From Sitta carolinensis (Eukaryota > Chordata > Aves > Passeriformes > Sittidae): a stretch of DNA of 64,000 bases. The translations under genes and the position numbers were made by a program. The stretch is from contig CM063298.1 of NCBI GenBank assembly GCA_032173965.1, positions 9,361,501 through 9,425,500 on the forward strand, written 5' to 3'. Below are positions 1-13,985 of this stretch, piece after piece. Position 1 is the first letter of the stretch, and every line of letters begins with the position of its first letter. The notes below the pieces were generated by a model, which was not told the origin of the DNA, ran no database searches, and saw only the letters and a program-made list of their open reading frames with translations.

Positions 1-563
1 ACTTCCAAATAGCTTGAAAATATAAGCAACACTGATAGATTTCATTCAATGAAAATGACATTAACTGTCAACAAACCAAGTACTATGAATGAATTAGAAT
101 TCCTCTTCTTTATTAAACTCTCCTAATCACACAATTACTGCTTGTTAGGACAAGTTCCCTACGCAGTCCTTCTGTCAACAACAAATAATCAGCTTCACCA
201 CCTGAAAATTCAGATAAACTATTAGAACTAATAATGGGCAAGCTGCATAAGTCCACTCTTTGTCTCCTTCCAAAGCATTTTCCAGCAGATGAAAAGCCCC
301 AAGTGGACTCGAGAGGGCTGAACAGTGCTCTCACCTGCTCACTGAGCTCTGTGAGACACACATTTTGGGTAGGCAGCCACACAAACAATTCCCAGCTGAA
401 AACATGATCCATTTTTATCTGAGAGCCTTTTAAACTTGTCCCAGGAACAGCAGTGTTCTTGCACCCACTGCAGCAGAGACTCCTGGTCACGAGTCCTGGT
501 GATTTGGGGACAGAAATCAGCACTGACAGCACATCAGAGCCAGAGCAGTGTGCTGCCCCACCC

Positions 564-694
564 TGGACGTGTCCCAGGCCAGGCTGGCTGGGCTCGGAGC
601 AGTCTGGGACAGAGGAAGGTGTCCCTGCCTGGAACTGGATGAGCTTTAAGGCCCCTTACAACCAAATCCATCCCAGGAGTTGATGATTCTATGG
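564..694 (+). mobile_element. CR1 LINE 3' end fragment
   Basis: The stretch from GGACGTGTCCCAGGCCAGGC through GGAAGGTGTCCCTGCC, GAACTGGATGAGCTTTAAGG and a GATGATTCTATGG tail matches the avian CR1 3' terminus as I remember it, in sense orientation. The usual TTGGAACTGGATGATCTTTAAGGT block has a small deletion. Truncation to the 3' end is typical. Confidence 0.8.
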
Positions 695-3600
695 AAGTTG
701 TTCTCTACCCTTGAGCACTCATGGCAGTTCCCCACTTTTTCTCCAGTCTCCCACATTTTTTCACAGTTGACTGACCTGAGATTCACATACAGTGAATCTT
801 CAAGCTCCTCAACTGGAGCTATGCCTCTTGCCTTAATCCACCCTTAATTTTTGCTGCAGTTGTGAACCCTGCAAACAGAGGTGTCAATCTCTGACCCAGT
901 TTAGTGATGGAAATCAGCTCAGGCTCCATCATCTTCCCCAATATAAAACTGAAGAAGTCAGCTCAAATTAAAATTGTTATGCACAGAAATGCATCTCCAA
1001 GAGGCTAGCAGTGCTTTTTATAAAGGATTATGGAACAAGGCACCACAAGCTGTGATGATATTAAAATAGGCACACACATCTGTAGGAGAAGAGCTTTGCT
1101 GAAAATCCAACATAAGGGCAAATTCCCAAGATTAAAGGATTTAAACAATGAGCTGCCAAACAAGGCTTCTAAGGGTATTTACAAGATGAATTACTATTTT
1201 AAAATCCATACAGAACTTTCCTGTAGTGCCCAGTGAAAGCCAATATGGCCATTTGTCCCATCACTCACTCTAACAGCCCAGTCAAGCTACATCCCACGAA
1301 CAACTCCCATATTTAATAGACCATGAACACAGAGGTGCCTCCTTCCTTCTGTGGGAAAGAGACATAAGAAGGACATTAGAGTGTACAACTGCCAGATCCT
1401 CAAGGCCTGGCTTTGGTTCTACACAGCTACAATCACAGAAATGACAGTTGGAATATGTAAACCTGGGGAGAAAATAACTTTACTGGAACGACCCAAGTTT
1501 CTGTAGCAGAATAAACATATCCAGTAATTCTGATGTTCTGCTGCCTGCACAACGTAATCAGAAGAAGAATTTAATTACAGAGCTGTTAGAAAGTAAACAA
1601 GAACCACATATGCACATAAGTGCTTTTATCTTCTGCTCAAAACACACGGCATTTAAGAGGAAAAGGCATTATTCTGTATATTGCCAACAATATGACAAGA
1701 GCTATTAGCAGTAATCTGTGAGGTGACACATAGTGTCAGTGTCTAAAGTTTCTATAATAGTAGTTCCTAACTGAAATTATTCTCTCCTGTCAAATTTAAT
1801 GCCTCCAAATCATCACCTACATTGCATAACTTCCTGCTATTTCTAGTCCAATTTCATTCTATCCTATCTGAATGAGGACATTATAAATACTTATTTCCCC
1901 AGTATTTACTGGGAAATTTTCCATAGCTTTGCTGTGTACCTGAAATGACACATATATGTGTATATATGTACACACAAACATCTGAAAAACACCCAGTGCT
2001 TGCAGGTGCAGGATTGAATCTGCTGTAACCAGTTATTTGGATTTTTTATCTTGACACTGGGCTCATTACTGCCCTGGAGACAAGCAGAATATAATTTGCT
2101 TTTGATTTTTGAAGAGCTCTAAGAAAGTTAAAAAAGTTCTGAGAAACTTCAATGTGCACCTTTGACTTTTGTTAGAGCCTTTGAAACTCTCAGCAACATT
2201 TAATTGACTGATACATTTCCATCCAGTTCAGTAATTCAGAGGTTAAAGGGGAGAGACCAGAGGGAGGAGAGAGACTTCAGCGACTTCTTGTCAGTATTGA
2301 ATTGTAAATAAAGGTTTAAGCCACTCAAAATTCTATCTTTTGTGCAGATTTCATAAAGTCTTCACAGATATCAATTAGTATTATTCAAGGACTACAGGTG
2401 TCTCGAATTCCTTAGATGCCCTGGTGATTTTAAAGTGCTTTTAAAGGCATGTTTCTATAACCACTGTTATGCTTTCTAAACAAGCAAATTAAAATTCCAT
2501 AGATTAGGAAGGCAGGGATTGGTTCACTTCATTAGAGTTTGATCCCTTCCATTTTCTGAAAATCCATTTTGTTAGGTAAGACTAGCTTCTATTGCATGAA
2601 ATACTTCACTTCTTCTTTTTTACTCCCTCAAATACTTCAAATTAGCTCTACAATTTCCCCAAGAACCTTCTCAAAAGTATGTACTTTTGATTTAATCCAG
2701 GGGTATTGGTCTAATGGAGGGCACACTGAGCACACACATCTTCTATATCCCCTAACAAAACTTAAGCCAAATTATAATTTATTTTCTAAAGGGAGAAATC
2801 ACAGCAATCACTCAAATTTCCAGATGTAAGTACTGATTTCCTAACAAGGAACAGATAAATTCTCCTATGCCAAATAAGCATGAAGTAGGAATTAGCAGGA
2901 AATAAACAGAACAGATTAATGTTAAAAGAATGAATGTGAACAGATCAGTTAAGTGCCTAGAGGTATTTCAGAAACATGTAAGTGACCAATTTATTTGCAA
3001 GATAAACTGAATGAATGTATTTTATTCCTCAGCATCAGCAGCAATCTTTGCTAGCAGTTAATAAAGATATCTGCCCTTTCAGAGGTGTTTTCTTCACACT
3101 TGCTTGTTCAAGACCAGAACCAGAATTAAAACTCATGGGAAAATGCCCAAGTTACAGCTAACACCAAGCTAGGATCGGCTCAAATTGAAGGAGGAAAAGA
3201 AAAGGAAAAACACTTGTGTGGGTGGTGCCTTTGAAGTTTCTCAATAGACAAATGCCATGTAGGTTTCCCTCACAGTGCAAGAACACTGTAAATTCAGAGA
3301 CATGCCCACTGCCAGCTCCAAGTGTCCCAATTCCAGAGCTGAAGGGCTGAAAATGCTCTATCAATCACTGCCTACCTCAGCCCACTGGTGAAAACTCCTC
3401 ACCTTCTCCTGGGACTACAACTCAAGGTGGACATTTGCCCCCAGCTCTGGATTCTGCCTTGTGCTGTTTCTGTCTCTGTGACAGGATGTTTGTGTCTTGC
3501 TGCAAGCCTTGGAGAAATGTGATTGCCCAAGAGAAGCCAAAAAGTTGGCATTGCAGAGAAATCTGTCCCCTGAGCAGAGGCTCAGCAAGGAAACACAACA

Positions 3601-6600
3601 TGCTCTGTCCACCTCCAAAGCAGCTCTGATATTTAAAAAAGACATGAGAACCCATTACCAGTTACTGTGAAAGGCTGGCTACACAGGAACCACTCCCCTG
3701 TGCTCTCCTGAAACATATACACAGGTCCCAGGCATTTTTGGTCTGGTACTTTACTGTATAAACAGCCTGTTAGAAAAGTCACCATCACCAGCAATTCTCC
3801 CCCCAACTACATCTCTCTGCTGGCTGTGCCAGACTGTCCTTTTAAACAGGAAGTTGAAGCATATAGGTTATCTTTTTTTCTTTTTAAATATGGATACTAG
3901 CTTGGTTTAATTTTTTTTTTAATAGGACTTTTAAGTCTTTCTCTGAACATACTGTAAACAACAAGATTAGCCCTCACCTAACTGCTCTACCTCACACCAT
4001 TAATATAATGCTAAAACAAAAGCTAAACTTGATATTCATACATCTGTGAATCAAGATTTAGTTTTCTTAATTTTTGCCTTAAAATAATGTGCGTGGACAA
4101 CAGATCAGATAAGCTGCAATGGTAACTTTAAGAACAATCCTGCTTTATTCTGTTTCTTGATGTCTATTTAGGGCAAGTATAAGAACTGAAACCCACTGTG
4201 TTAGAGGGTGAGAATGACAGGACCTGGTGACATTAGACAGGAGACAACACACTCAATCCCTTTGACTGTTCCCCAAGACAAAGCAGAGTGAAATTTGGAT
4301 AAAGAACTAACTTCTGTCAGGCTGATTTGATTGAAGGTGCTGCACCATGAGCTGGACAGCACTGACCCACAGACCGAAGGGGAAGAGGCAGCCCCGTGTT
4401 CCCCAGACCCAGCACCCCTCCCTGGCACTGCCTCGGGCCCTCCTCCAGCTCCAGCACAGACAGACCCAGCTTGTGAGCTGGCAAAAAGGTGAGAGAGAGC
4501 AAAGGAGGTGAGAGGAAGAGGGGGAAGGCTCTTGGCTGGATGGTTTGGTGGCCATCCACCAACCTGAAGCTCTGCAGGGCTGCCTGAGCTGCTGGAGCTG
4601 CACATGGGCTCTGAGAAGGATTTGCTGCTCTTCCCCTCCTGGCCACACATTCCCCAAAACTTCCCTTCTTACAGTCCCACTGTTTGGACCCTCAGCAGTT
4701 CAGTTCAGCTTGCTAGCCAAGCAAAAAAAAAAATCTATTTTTCTTTATCGCCTACCAGCCCAGGAAGATGAACTGGCACCTTCAGGGGAAGACAAGCAAG
4801 AGAAATAGCTCAAGGGAGGGTGCTGTGCTCCTGCTGGAAGTGAGCTTTTTGGATGAGAGTGAGTTCTTAGACAAGCTCAGCAGCTCTTCAGGAACCCTTG
4901 GCTGCAACCCTACAATAATCTCATTAACACCTGCCTGGTTTCTGCCTCCTCCCACCTCTGTGCTGCACAGGTGCTCCTCCACACCTTGCCATTAAACAAA
5001 CAGGAAAACCTTTTTCTCTTTTCTTTTTGAAGAGCTGAACTGGCTCATCAAGAAGGCAGCTAAACCCTTGCACCAGCAAGGAAATGGGTGGGACTGTGAA
5101 GAAAGGAGAGAGAGAGGGTAGAACCTTTGTAAACTAAAGTATCAAAAGAATCACAACTTAAAAATGCAGTTGAGTGCTTTTAAATACAGGAGCAAAACCT
5201 TACAGAATTCAATCTGGAACAGGTATTTACTCTAAGACAAACTTTATGATGAATGATGCTTCATTACAAAATATAGACATCACTGCTGCCTTGTTTAGAC
5301 CAACTAAGAGCAGAAATGAACACACACAAGTCTGCTTTACAATTGTATGAAAATAAAAGATAGTTTGCAATGTTTTCTGTCTACTACCAGTATTACTATT
5401 AACTAGAAACCTCCTACACATTTACCTTGCTTATTTTCATAGTTTTTCTAGGTAATGCAGCAGGTATTTGGTAAGTAATGTAAAATATCTGCATATCAAA
5501 TATCTGTTTAATATCAATTAAAGGTTGTCATGGAAAACGACCTGTGGCCATGGTGTGCCCTTTCCTCTGCAGCACACAGAGGTTACAACTCCTAAATGTT
5601 CTGGTATTATTAGGTATCACCTGCTGTCAGCCATGAGTCCTGAGAAGGTGCCTTCCACAGCAAGGACAGGTCTCAGTAAATCTCTACAGAGTTCTACATA
5701 ATAACATGAAAAAATACAGAATATCAAAGCTGCACTGGGTTCATCTGTAAACAGCAAATACTTCCTGATCACATGGCTCTCACTGCAGATTTCCAAGTAC
5801 AGCTGGATACTGGTGCTCTGAGTAGTCAGGCTAATCTGGAAACTCTATATAACCTCAGACTGGTCATATTTTACTTTTAATCCCACATATAAAATAGAGC
5901 AAGTGAGTAAAGTGGAGTTTATAATTCTAATCCAAATTTTGCTTTTGCTGCAGGTGTCATCATCATCTTCATTTCTCCTGAAATCAAGGAGACAGACTAC
6001 TCTGCTTTATGAGAACTAGAAACCTGGAAATTCTGCAATCCTGACTCCTGGCTGGACGTTATAAACAAATTCTTAATCTGTTTCATAATTACTATGCAGC
6101 CAAAAGGTGGCAAATTTTTACCACCGATAATCACCTTCATATTTTGGGGTTCCTTCTTTTTTTTTTTGAGACACAGAATAGTAAGGCTGACCACTTGCTT
6201 TACCAGAAAAAGAAGCCCTAAAAAAAAACTCCACTTCCTTCTGGTGCTCAAGTTCACCACATCTATAGATCTGTTTTAAGTTTATGCAGCTGACCAAATT
6301 CAGGATGAACATTACTACACAAAAAATGCTGACACATGGACTAAACCACAGAGCAGCTGATCTTATGTGCATAATAATGAACTCCCTGGTGGAGTTTTCA
6401 ACTTGGAAGACCTGATGTGTCTTCTATTTTAGATTCCTTTCAACAACTAAGGACCTCATTCATGAGGTAAATTTATCTTGGGAAATGCCCTGGAAGCACA
6501 GAGTGTACTTTTCCTATGTACAGTGGCTTACTATTTTCTGGAGATTTATCACATACATTTCTCAGGGAGAGATTACATTTCATTACTTCCAAAACTGGTT

Positions 6601-8680
6601 GTACTATACACATAATGAAGCACCTTTACTAAAAGTAGAGGAGTTTTTTCACAATCCTTGTCTTCTGAATAGTCTTACCTAATTATATAAACCTTGTAAT
6701 TAAGGGATTTAGGCTCCATCATTTTATCCTTGTCTTTTACTGTCCTGTTTATTTATTGTTGCAGCACCAGCTGAGGGAAACATTTGGAAAGATCTCACAA
6801 GGAAAAGTTCTTTTTGGCTTTTCACACTGTAAGTGTCCAGCCAGCTCCTGTATAATCACACAATAGTGAGTGAATTAGGAGTGTGGGTTTTAATTTGCTG
6901 CAAGATTTCTTTATTAGTTGGTTTGTTGGGGTGGGGTTTTTTTTTGGCAACACGGATCTACAGTCTACAAAACCCACATCCAAAGTGTAGATGGCACTGG
7001 ATTCTGGTTTCAGTTCATTCTTTACTTTGGCCACGATGTGAAACATAAATCAACCCCCCAGTGGAATGTAGCTGAGGTTTGCTAACACGTCTGTGACTCT
7101 GCCATGCAGGGATCTGCATGAGAAAGCCAAAGAACAAGGATATAGAGACACAGGGTGAATATTTATATAACTCTTAAACTGGCTGACAAATTGATCACAC
7201 GTTACTCCCTCCCCTTTATGCCATATACCAAAACTAAAGGAAAATAAAACAAAAAGCTAAGAACAGAGGAAAGAATTTGCAGGGGGAAAGAACACTACAG
7301 ACTTCTCAGGGTACTGTGACAACTGCTCTCCCCAAAATATCTGCTCCAATAAAACACCTAGAAATGACATGTTTTAACCCAATCTTCAAAGAGCAGACAC
7401 GACACACACAGTACAAGCTAGATTCCTTCCATAATTCCCTACCATGAACACAGAGAAATATATAAATCTCACCTTGCTTTGCTACTACTGCCCAAAGATA
7501 CCAGACATGACAGAAAAGCCCAGTGACAAAAAGAGAAGCCTGTGGTTACCTCACCTTCCTGCACTCTGCCTCTCACCCAATTCTTCTGGAAACACACATT
7601 GTGGGGTTCTATAAACATCATTTTCATTTCCTTTTCAGGGAGTCGTCTATCATCAGTCCTTATTAGTGTGCCTAACTATGTCAACTCCACAGAAAAGTTC
7701 CAAACTTCTCTCCAAACACCCCTCAGCTTCTTTCTCAAAGGCCTAGGAGGAAACAGAAGCAAACACAATATAAAAGCACTGGAGCATATGTCTATACACT
7801 TTCCACCATCAAAACAGAAAAATCACTGACCCAGAAATACCCTGAACTGTGTAAGGTTCTCTAAAGACCCCAAGCAATCAACAGAATGTATCTTGGCTCC
7901 ATACAAATCAGAATAATATTTTTCTTTATCTTTTTTTCTTCCTTAGACAAGTGCAGTGGTAACCTCTCACTGCATGTGATGAGGTCTGTGGTGAGAGGGC
8001 TGGAGGAGGATCAGAGTGCCCAGAGACTGTGAAAAACCAGACACTGACTTATATGAAACTAGGACTGTAAGCTGTAAGCAAAAAGGATTTGCTTTAGTAT
8101 GTGCCTTGATGAAAAACCTTCTAAAACCTGTCAAGTGTGGTATCCAACCAAGCAGAGGAGGAGCAGGACTTCTCCAAAGCACAGGCTGGGGTGTTTTCAT
8201 AGCAGGTGGAAAGGAACAACAGGGGGGCATTCTGCCACAGCAGTGGGTAATGGGGCTACTTGGCTTTTCTAGGAAGAAAAAGAACTTTTTAATGTTCCCT
8301 GCTCTATGCTGAATTTTTGGACTCCTACTTATGAAGCACTCTGCAGCACAACCTAAAGGACTCTGTTTTCTCCATCTACTTCAACAACACTGATGGGTTT
8401 TTGGTAGGGTTGTAATGCTTCATCTCATTAAATAACTCAAAAAGTGATGCTTTGATTATTTCATACCACAACACCAGGAAGATAAGCACTTCCAGCTGCT
8501 GTCATGTAATGACCACCTTAAAGTGCAGCATGGCTTCTCTAGAATTCTCTCAAACAACTGTTTACAACTGTTGCATCTGAGGAGCATTATGCATTTCCTT
8601 TGATTCTGATGTACAAAAAGAATTGCTCGAGTCCCAGTCCTGTAGTGGATCAAGGAAATCAAGTCCATCTCTCTTTAAAT

Positions 8681-8745
8681 CAATCAGAGAATATCCTGAG
8701 TTGGAAGAGACACACAAGGATGATCATCAAGCCCAAATCCTTACC
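8681..8745 (-). mobile_element. Short CR1 LINE 3' end fragment, antisense
   Basis: AGAGAATATCCTGAGTTGGA followed by ACACACAAGGATGATCATCA resembles the reversed CR1 tail subtype with ATATCCTGAGTTGGAAGGGA and CCACAAGGATCATC. It covers only about 65 bases and is diverged. Confidence 0.65.
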
Positions 8746-11700
8746 TTACAGTACAGTCTGTTTAAATTAAGAATAAATCAGCATCCAGTAAGACAGCACT
8801 TCCTAAAATCTCTAGCTTACAAAAGACTTGTTAATATTGCTACAACTGTCTTGCCAGCAAAAAGAAAAAGTCAAATAAACCCTGAATCTACTGGCTTCTA
8901 ATAATAATAATAATAAGTGTCCTGTGTAAAATACAAGCTACTAAAATGCGTGCCTTAAAATACAAAATACTCCAGTTCTCTCATGATATTAGTCAGACTG
9001 ATTCTGCAATAGGACAGAGACAACATTAATTTGGACCTTAAGAGAAGCTGAAAAGTAGGCAAGGTACTGAATAATCTTATTTTGATACATTTGCATTCAT
9101 GAAAAATTCCACTGAAACTCAGAAAACTTTGATAAGTATTTTTTTTAAACCTGAAAAATAATTCCTTTGTTTAGTGTCAATAATAATTTCATAATAAGAC
9201 TGCACACACAGAATTCCAAGCTGCCTTTGGAGACAAAGTGCCTCAGTGCCAGTAAGTCAGGGAGGCTTTCAGAGGCAGCCCCTTTGATCCACACATGTGA
9301 GGAGCTCCCCCAGACACTCATTCACTTTTCATGCCTCAGCTCCCAAGGGACACACCAGCAGTTTGAGTGTCATAGCTGTTCAGCAAGAGCAGGAGAATAA
9401 TCCAGAAACAGTTACACAGTTTGCCAGTTCCAACCTTAACCTGCATTTTTCATCGATGGTGTTTTACCATTACAACAACGTCCGAGTGCTAATATTACTC
9501 TTTTAATGGCTAACCAAGTTCATGAATAAACCACGAAAAGCAAACTCTCAAGAAACTGGGAAAGATTTGGCAAATTCCATTTCCAAGGTAGACAAACCAG
9601 CAGTGTTAATTTTCCCTTCTCCCCTCAGCCTCAGCCATATCAATCACCTTTCTTGAACTCCTCTTGTTTCAGACTCTTCCCTCCCATATCGCTCAGGATG
9701 ACTTTTAAAATTCCAGTAAGCTTCCCAATCCTTTTCTTTCTATGGATTCTCTGAAAACCAACCCACATGCACCACATTTCTTATCCCACTCCTGGCCTCT
9801 GGCAGCCTCACTCTCTGCTGGGCAGAGCAAACCCTTCCATTAAAGCAGGATATGCTCCGAAGGCTCACAGCAAGCAGCCAGGAATGCTGTGTGTGTGTGT
9901 GCAGAGCACTTGTGCATCAGGGCTCACAAACTGCATGCTGAGCTCACCAAAAAGACTGCTGGACCTTGCAACAGCATAAAGAAGCTGTCAGGCTGGGAGA
10001 GGGGAAGCCATTCACGCTTGGTGAAGTATTTAGGTTTAAAACTATTCACTTCTGATGGAAAACAATCAAGGGCCAAGGAAAATGAGGCATTCTGTTGTGT
10101 AACTGTATTCCAAAATATGCCTTTATTGATGGAACGGAGAATTCTGGCAGGGAGCATTGCTGATGGAGAGAAGGGGATGAACTCAGGGGATACAAAAAAA
10201 ATCTCCCAAAAGGGAAGGAAAAACCACGGGCCAAATGGACTGGGAATGGTGAAGAGGCAGCAGCAGAGGCCAGCAAAACAGGAAAGTGATGGGACTGAAG
10301 AGCCCAGGACTGGACAGGGTGTGAGAGGCCCCCATGGCACTGGACAGGCACGAGCAGGGGATCACTGGAGCTGTTTGTGCTGCGGGGTGTGAAGGTCAGC
10401 TACTTACAGGCACTTCATGTCAAGGGACATTAACAAGGACAAAACAGGATCTGACTTCTAAATTGACACTTTGTTTTTACTGACTTCTAACGAGACAGAA
10501 TTTGAAGGGCTTTAAGGACAGGCAGCCAGAAGAATTCTTTATTAATCTAAGGGTAACTATCTAATCTAGATAACTGCAATTAGCAGTGGAGAGAAAGGGT
10601 TAAACCAGCCAGTTTTGTGCAAAGACAAACAAATAAACAAATAAATCTTTCTTCAATTCAGGCTTAAAGGTTCTCATTTCTTCCATAACAAAGCACAGAT
10701 GATTCACAGCTGTTTGGCATCTGCTGCACTTCTACCTAGAGAGTGTGTTCTCCCTGTCATTCGATATCTCCCAGCACATGCACGGGAGGACTCCCATCCC
10801 CTCCACTGGAGCTGTCTGTTGTTAAATGTTCCTTACACATTTCTGAAATGGTGGAAATCAAGAACTAGGCACCCACAGGCAGGGAAATATAAAAGCAGGA
10901 TCTGCTTATCTCACCCCAGAAAATGCATTTTCACTTAGTACAGGTATTTAATTTCTGAAAGGATCTAAAAGCATCACCCTTCAAGTTAAAACAAGATTCT
11001 TATTATGTTCATTGTTAGGGAATAAATTTAAAACCCTCAACCTGGCAGTTAGGGCAAAATGTGTCTGTTCCTTCCTACTTATGATCAGGAAAGTCTCATG
11101 TTTGCTGCATGATTCAAAAAACATCGTTGTTACTGAGCTGCAGCATTTTACAAGTGTAAGACGAGCTAAACTTTTGGTTATTTTGTTCCAAAACGCAGAA
11201 GTTTTTGACCACGTGAAACTAACTTTATATATGCCACTGATTCAAAACAAATTTTAAAAAACGGTGTTAGTTTTGGCATCAAATTATTCTATAGAATCAC
11301 ATGGATGAAATAGCTCTGTTAAAGCAGCTGTGCAAAGTACTCAAATTGGCTTGCTTTCTTCCTTTCCAATAAACCTCCAGCCTGCTTGGAAAGTCCTATT
11401 TTTTCCAGACTTCAGTTTGGGAGGCTTATTTGGTAATCAGTCATTTTTCACAGGCACATGCTCTCTTATTTTCTAGCAGCTGTGTACATACAAATTTCCA
11501 TAAAAACCTACACGTATCCACTTAGAAGATCAAATTCAGAGGCTTGAAACCTGGTAAAGGAGGAAGGAAAAACAGCAGAGCACAAGCAGTAGTTTTAAAG
11601 ATATGAAAGCAACATTTACCGACTTTCTCTTCAAAACCAAACCCACAAAATGCATTAAATTTTCATGCTAATACCAGCACATCTACCAGGCCTGGATTTG

Positions 11701-13222
11701 AAATTAATCCATGCCAGCCCGGTAACATTGCCCAAAAACATTAAGAAGAAGCACTTTTCCTAAATGCAATATTTAAAAATTCATTAACAGCAACAAATAT
11801 AAAGCTGTGGTCAAAAGATGCCCAAAGTTAAACCAGCTGTGTGCAAACTACTAAAAATGGCACAAGATTTCATATACAGCCTATATGGAGACATCTATAA
11901 AATCCAGAGCCCTCACCATTAGTAAATTCCTGACAATGAGAAGCCCTGAAATAACAGCAAATATTTAACAGCACTTACTGCCAGTACAAACACACATCTG
12001 CCCAACAGGGCATGGTAAGACAATTCCTTGGCAAAGCATCTCAAATTCAGACAGGCAGAATTAAAACACATTTTAGAAGATAATTATGAAAACTGTGCCT
12101 GAATAAGGCTCTGGTTTTTGTAAAAGGTAGAAAAGTTACTTCTCTTTGCCAGTTGCTCTCACATGATTATGGATAGTCACAGATATTGAATCCAAATAAC
12201 ATATTTTTGCTTTAAAAAAAGGTTTTTCCAGAAATTTTTAGAAGTCAAAACCTGTTATTTGTCTGATCATTAAAAGCAGACAGTAAAATTTTTGGTTTGC
12301 TGATGGTGGTGACATTTCTACATTCCACAATCACCAAAGTTGTCAGGAAAAAAAAAATTAACCAAATATATCAAACCCCAAATGGAAATTCGAACAACTT
12401 TCAGAGTATGTGAAGCAGTAGCTTCACAGCTTGGTTTTCAAAAGAAATTTATTTCCTTGTAAAATTTATTAGTTGTGTTTATGGAGCTCTCTGGGAAGAG
12501 GTCAGAACGGAGAAAAGATTCCACTTCAGGCTACTCATCTGAAATTCTACAGACAGCAACACAAAGTCCAGGGTCATGGGGGGAACATCAGGCTGAATTT
12601 CTGCAAAACAACTCTTCAGCTTGGAATTCCACTCTAATTTTGGAAAGATTCTCACCTGGCCAGCAAATATTTGGCTATTGATACACGATCAGAATAAAAC
12701 AATGGACGTTTTCAGGTAATTTGCAGGTAAATACCTCATTCTGAGTTCGTGGTCTGGCACAGGTAGCTTTAAGTTTTTACAGTAACTGTTAATTAGCAAT
12801 CCTTAATTGTCCGGCCTTTAGAGGGCTCAGGGTTCAGTGCCCTGGCTGGGGCTGCTCCAAGGGTTCTCCTTCACCAGGACTTCCAGTCCTGGATGCATTG
12901 GCACCTTTCAGACTTTAAATTATGAGCATTGCTTATGTATTATTCCTACCAAATTAGCCCAAGCCCTGCCCCAGCAGTGGCAGTTTGCCATCAGGGCTGA
13001 AGCTGTGTTATAATTTTCACTGAAGAGAAAGTTGAATTGAATTCTATGTCTCGCTGCTTGCACCTGGTATCCTGCTATAAAAGGAGATTTTGGACTGCAC
13101 CTCTCCTCAATACAGAACTTGAAACTAAAGTATCAGAGAACACATGCTTGCTACTGAGGCATGTAATTTCTTCCTTCCTCTTTATTCTAAAATTATTCAC
13201 GTTACCTACTTGATGAAGAAGG

Positions 13223-13248
13223 AAAAAAAAAAAAAAAAAAAAAAAAAA
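13223..13248. repeat. A26 homopolymer
   Basis: An uninterrupted run of 26 A in intron 6. No retroposed sequence is recognisable upstream of it. Confidence 0.95.
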
Positions 13249-13584
13249 GCCCAAGCAACCCAAGCTTTGAGTCACAGATTCTTATCACAGGGACCCAGTT
13301 CTCAGGCAGCAGTGAAATGCATGCTATCCTGTCAGACAGAAAATAATTTCTTGTTCCTGAATAACAAAACATGTATTTACTACAGATACTGTTTCAGCCA
13401 TTTAAGAAATATTTTTCTGCTTTGCTTTTGTCATTTTATCAATGCTCTATTTGTGTTCAATAGCATCCTCCATTGTACAGAGCAGCAGGGTGACAGACCC
13501 AATCACTGCAACTCGACATTAACGTGCTCACATTCCACGGCTACAGCATGGAAGAGTGAATTTAGTATATGGCAGAACACCAGA

Positions 13585-13603
13585 TTTTTTTTTTTTTTTT
13601 TTT
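13585..13603. repeat. T19 homopolymer
   Basis: An uninterrupted T run in intron 6, 340 bases from the A26 run. The pair could in principle form an A/T hairpin arm. Confidence 0.95.
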
Positions 13604-13880
13604 GCTTGTTTCAAATTCTACAAACCATCTCTCTGATCCTGAATAGCAACCAGGTCCTCTCCTTCCACTAAGCTGGTTTTGTTCATTCTCCTCTGACCAC
13701 TGCCTCCCAAAGGACCAGGGATGATTTCTCCAGCACTGCCTGAACCTGCTAAACTTGAAGATCAGAAGTACTTTGCAGACAAAAATGTTTCTAATTTTCC
13801 ATCGTTAAGTTGTTATTATTTATACAGCTCTACCAGCAGAGAGGAAATTTGGAATTAATTGAATATGACATCAGTTAAAA

Positions 13881-13985
13881 CCAGCCTGGCTGTGGCAGTG
13901 GGTGCCAGGGTCTGGTTGAGGTGTTGGGGCTGGGTTGGACTCGATGATCCTGGAGGGCTCTGCCAACCTGGGGATTTTGGGATCA
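13881..13985 (+). mobile_element. CR1 LINE 3' end fragment
   Basis: GAGGTGTTGGGGCTGGGTTG, then GACTCGATGATCCTGGAGGG and CTGCCAACCTGGGGATT, match the CR1 3' terminus in sense orientation. The terminal octamer repeat is degraded to GATTTTGGGATC. Confidence 0.8.

Noticed and set aside
113..532. Minus-strand open frame of 139 codons
   Set aside because: No family similarity. It overlaps non-coding DNA next to a CR1 end and lacks splice or promoter context.
4201..4657. Three overlapping minus-strand frames of 109-149 codons
   Set aside because: Several frames of one strand are open together in a locally GC-richer patch. The peptides are Ser/Pro/Leu-rich without motifs.
9889..10392. Plus-strand frame of 167 codons with an opposite frame of 138 codons
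   Set aside because: Both strands are open over the same stretch, composition is low-complexity Lys/Gly/Gln, and no similarity was recognised.
13144..13671. Plus-strand open frame of 175 codons
   Set aside because: It runs through an A26 tract (poly-Lys) and a T19 tract (poly-Phe), with no family similarity.
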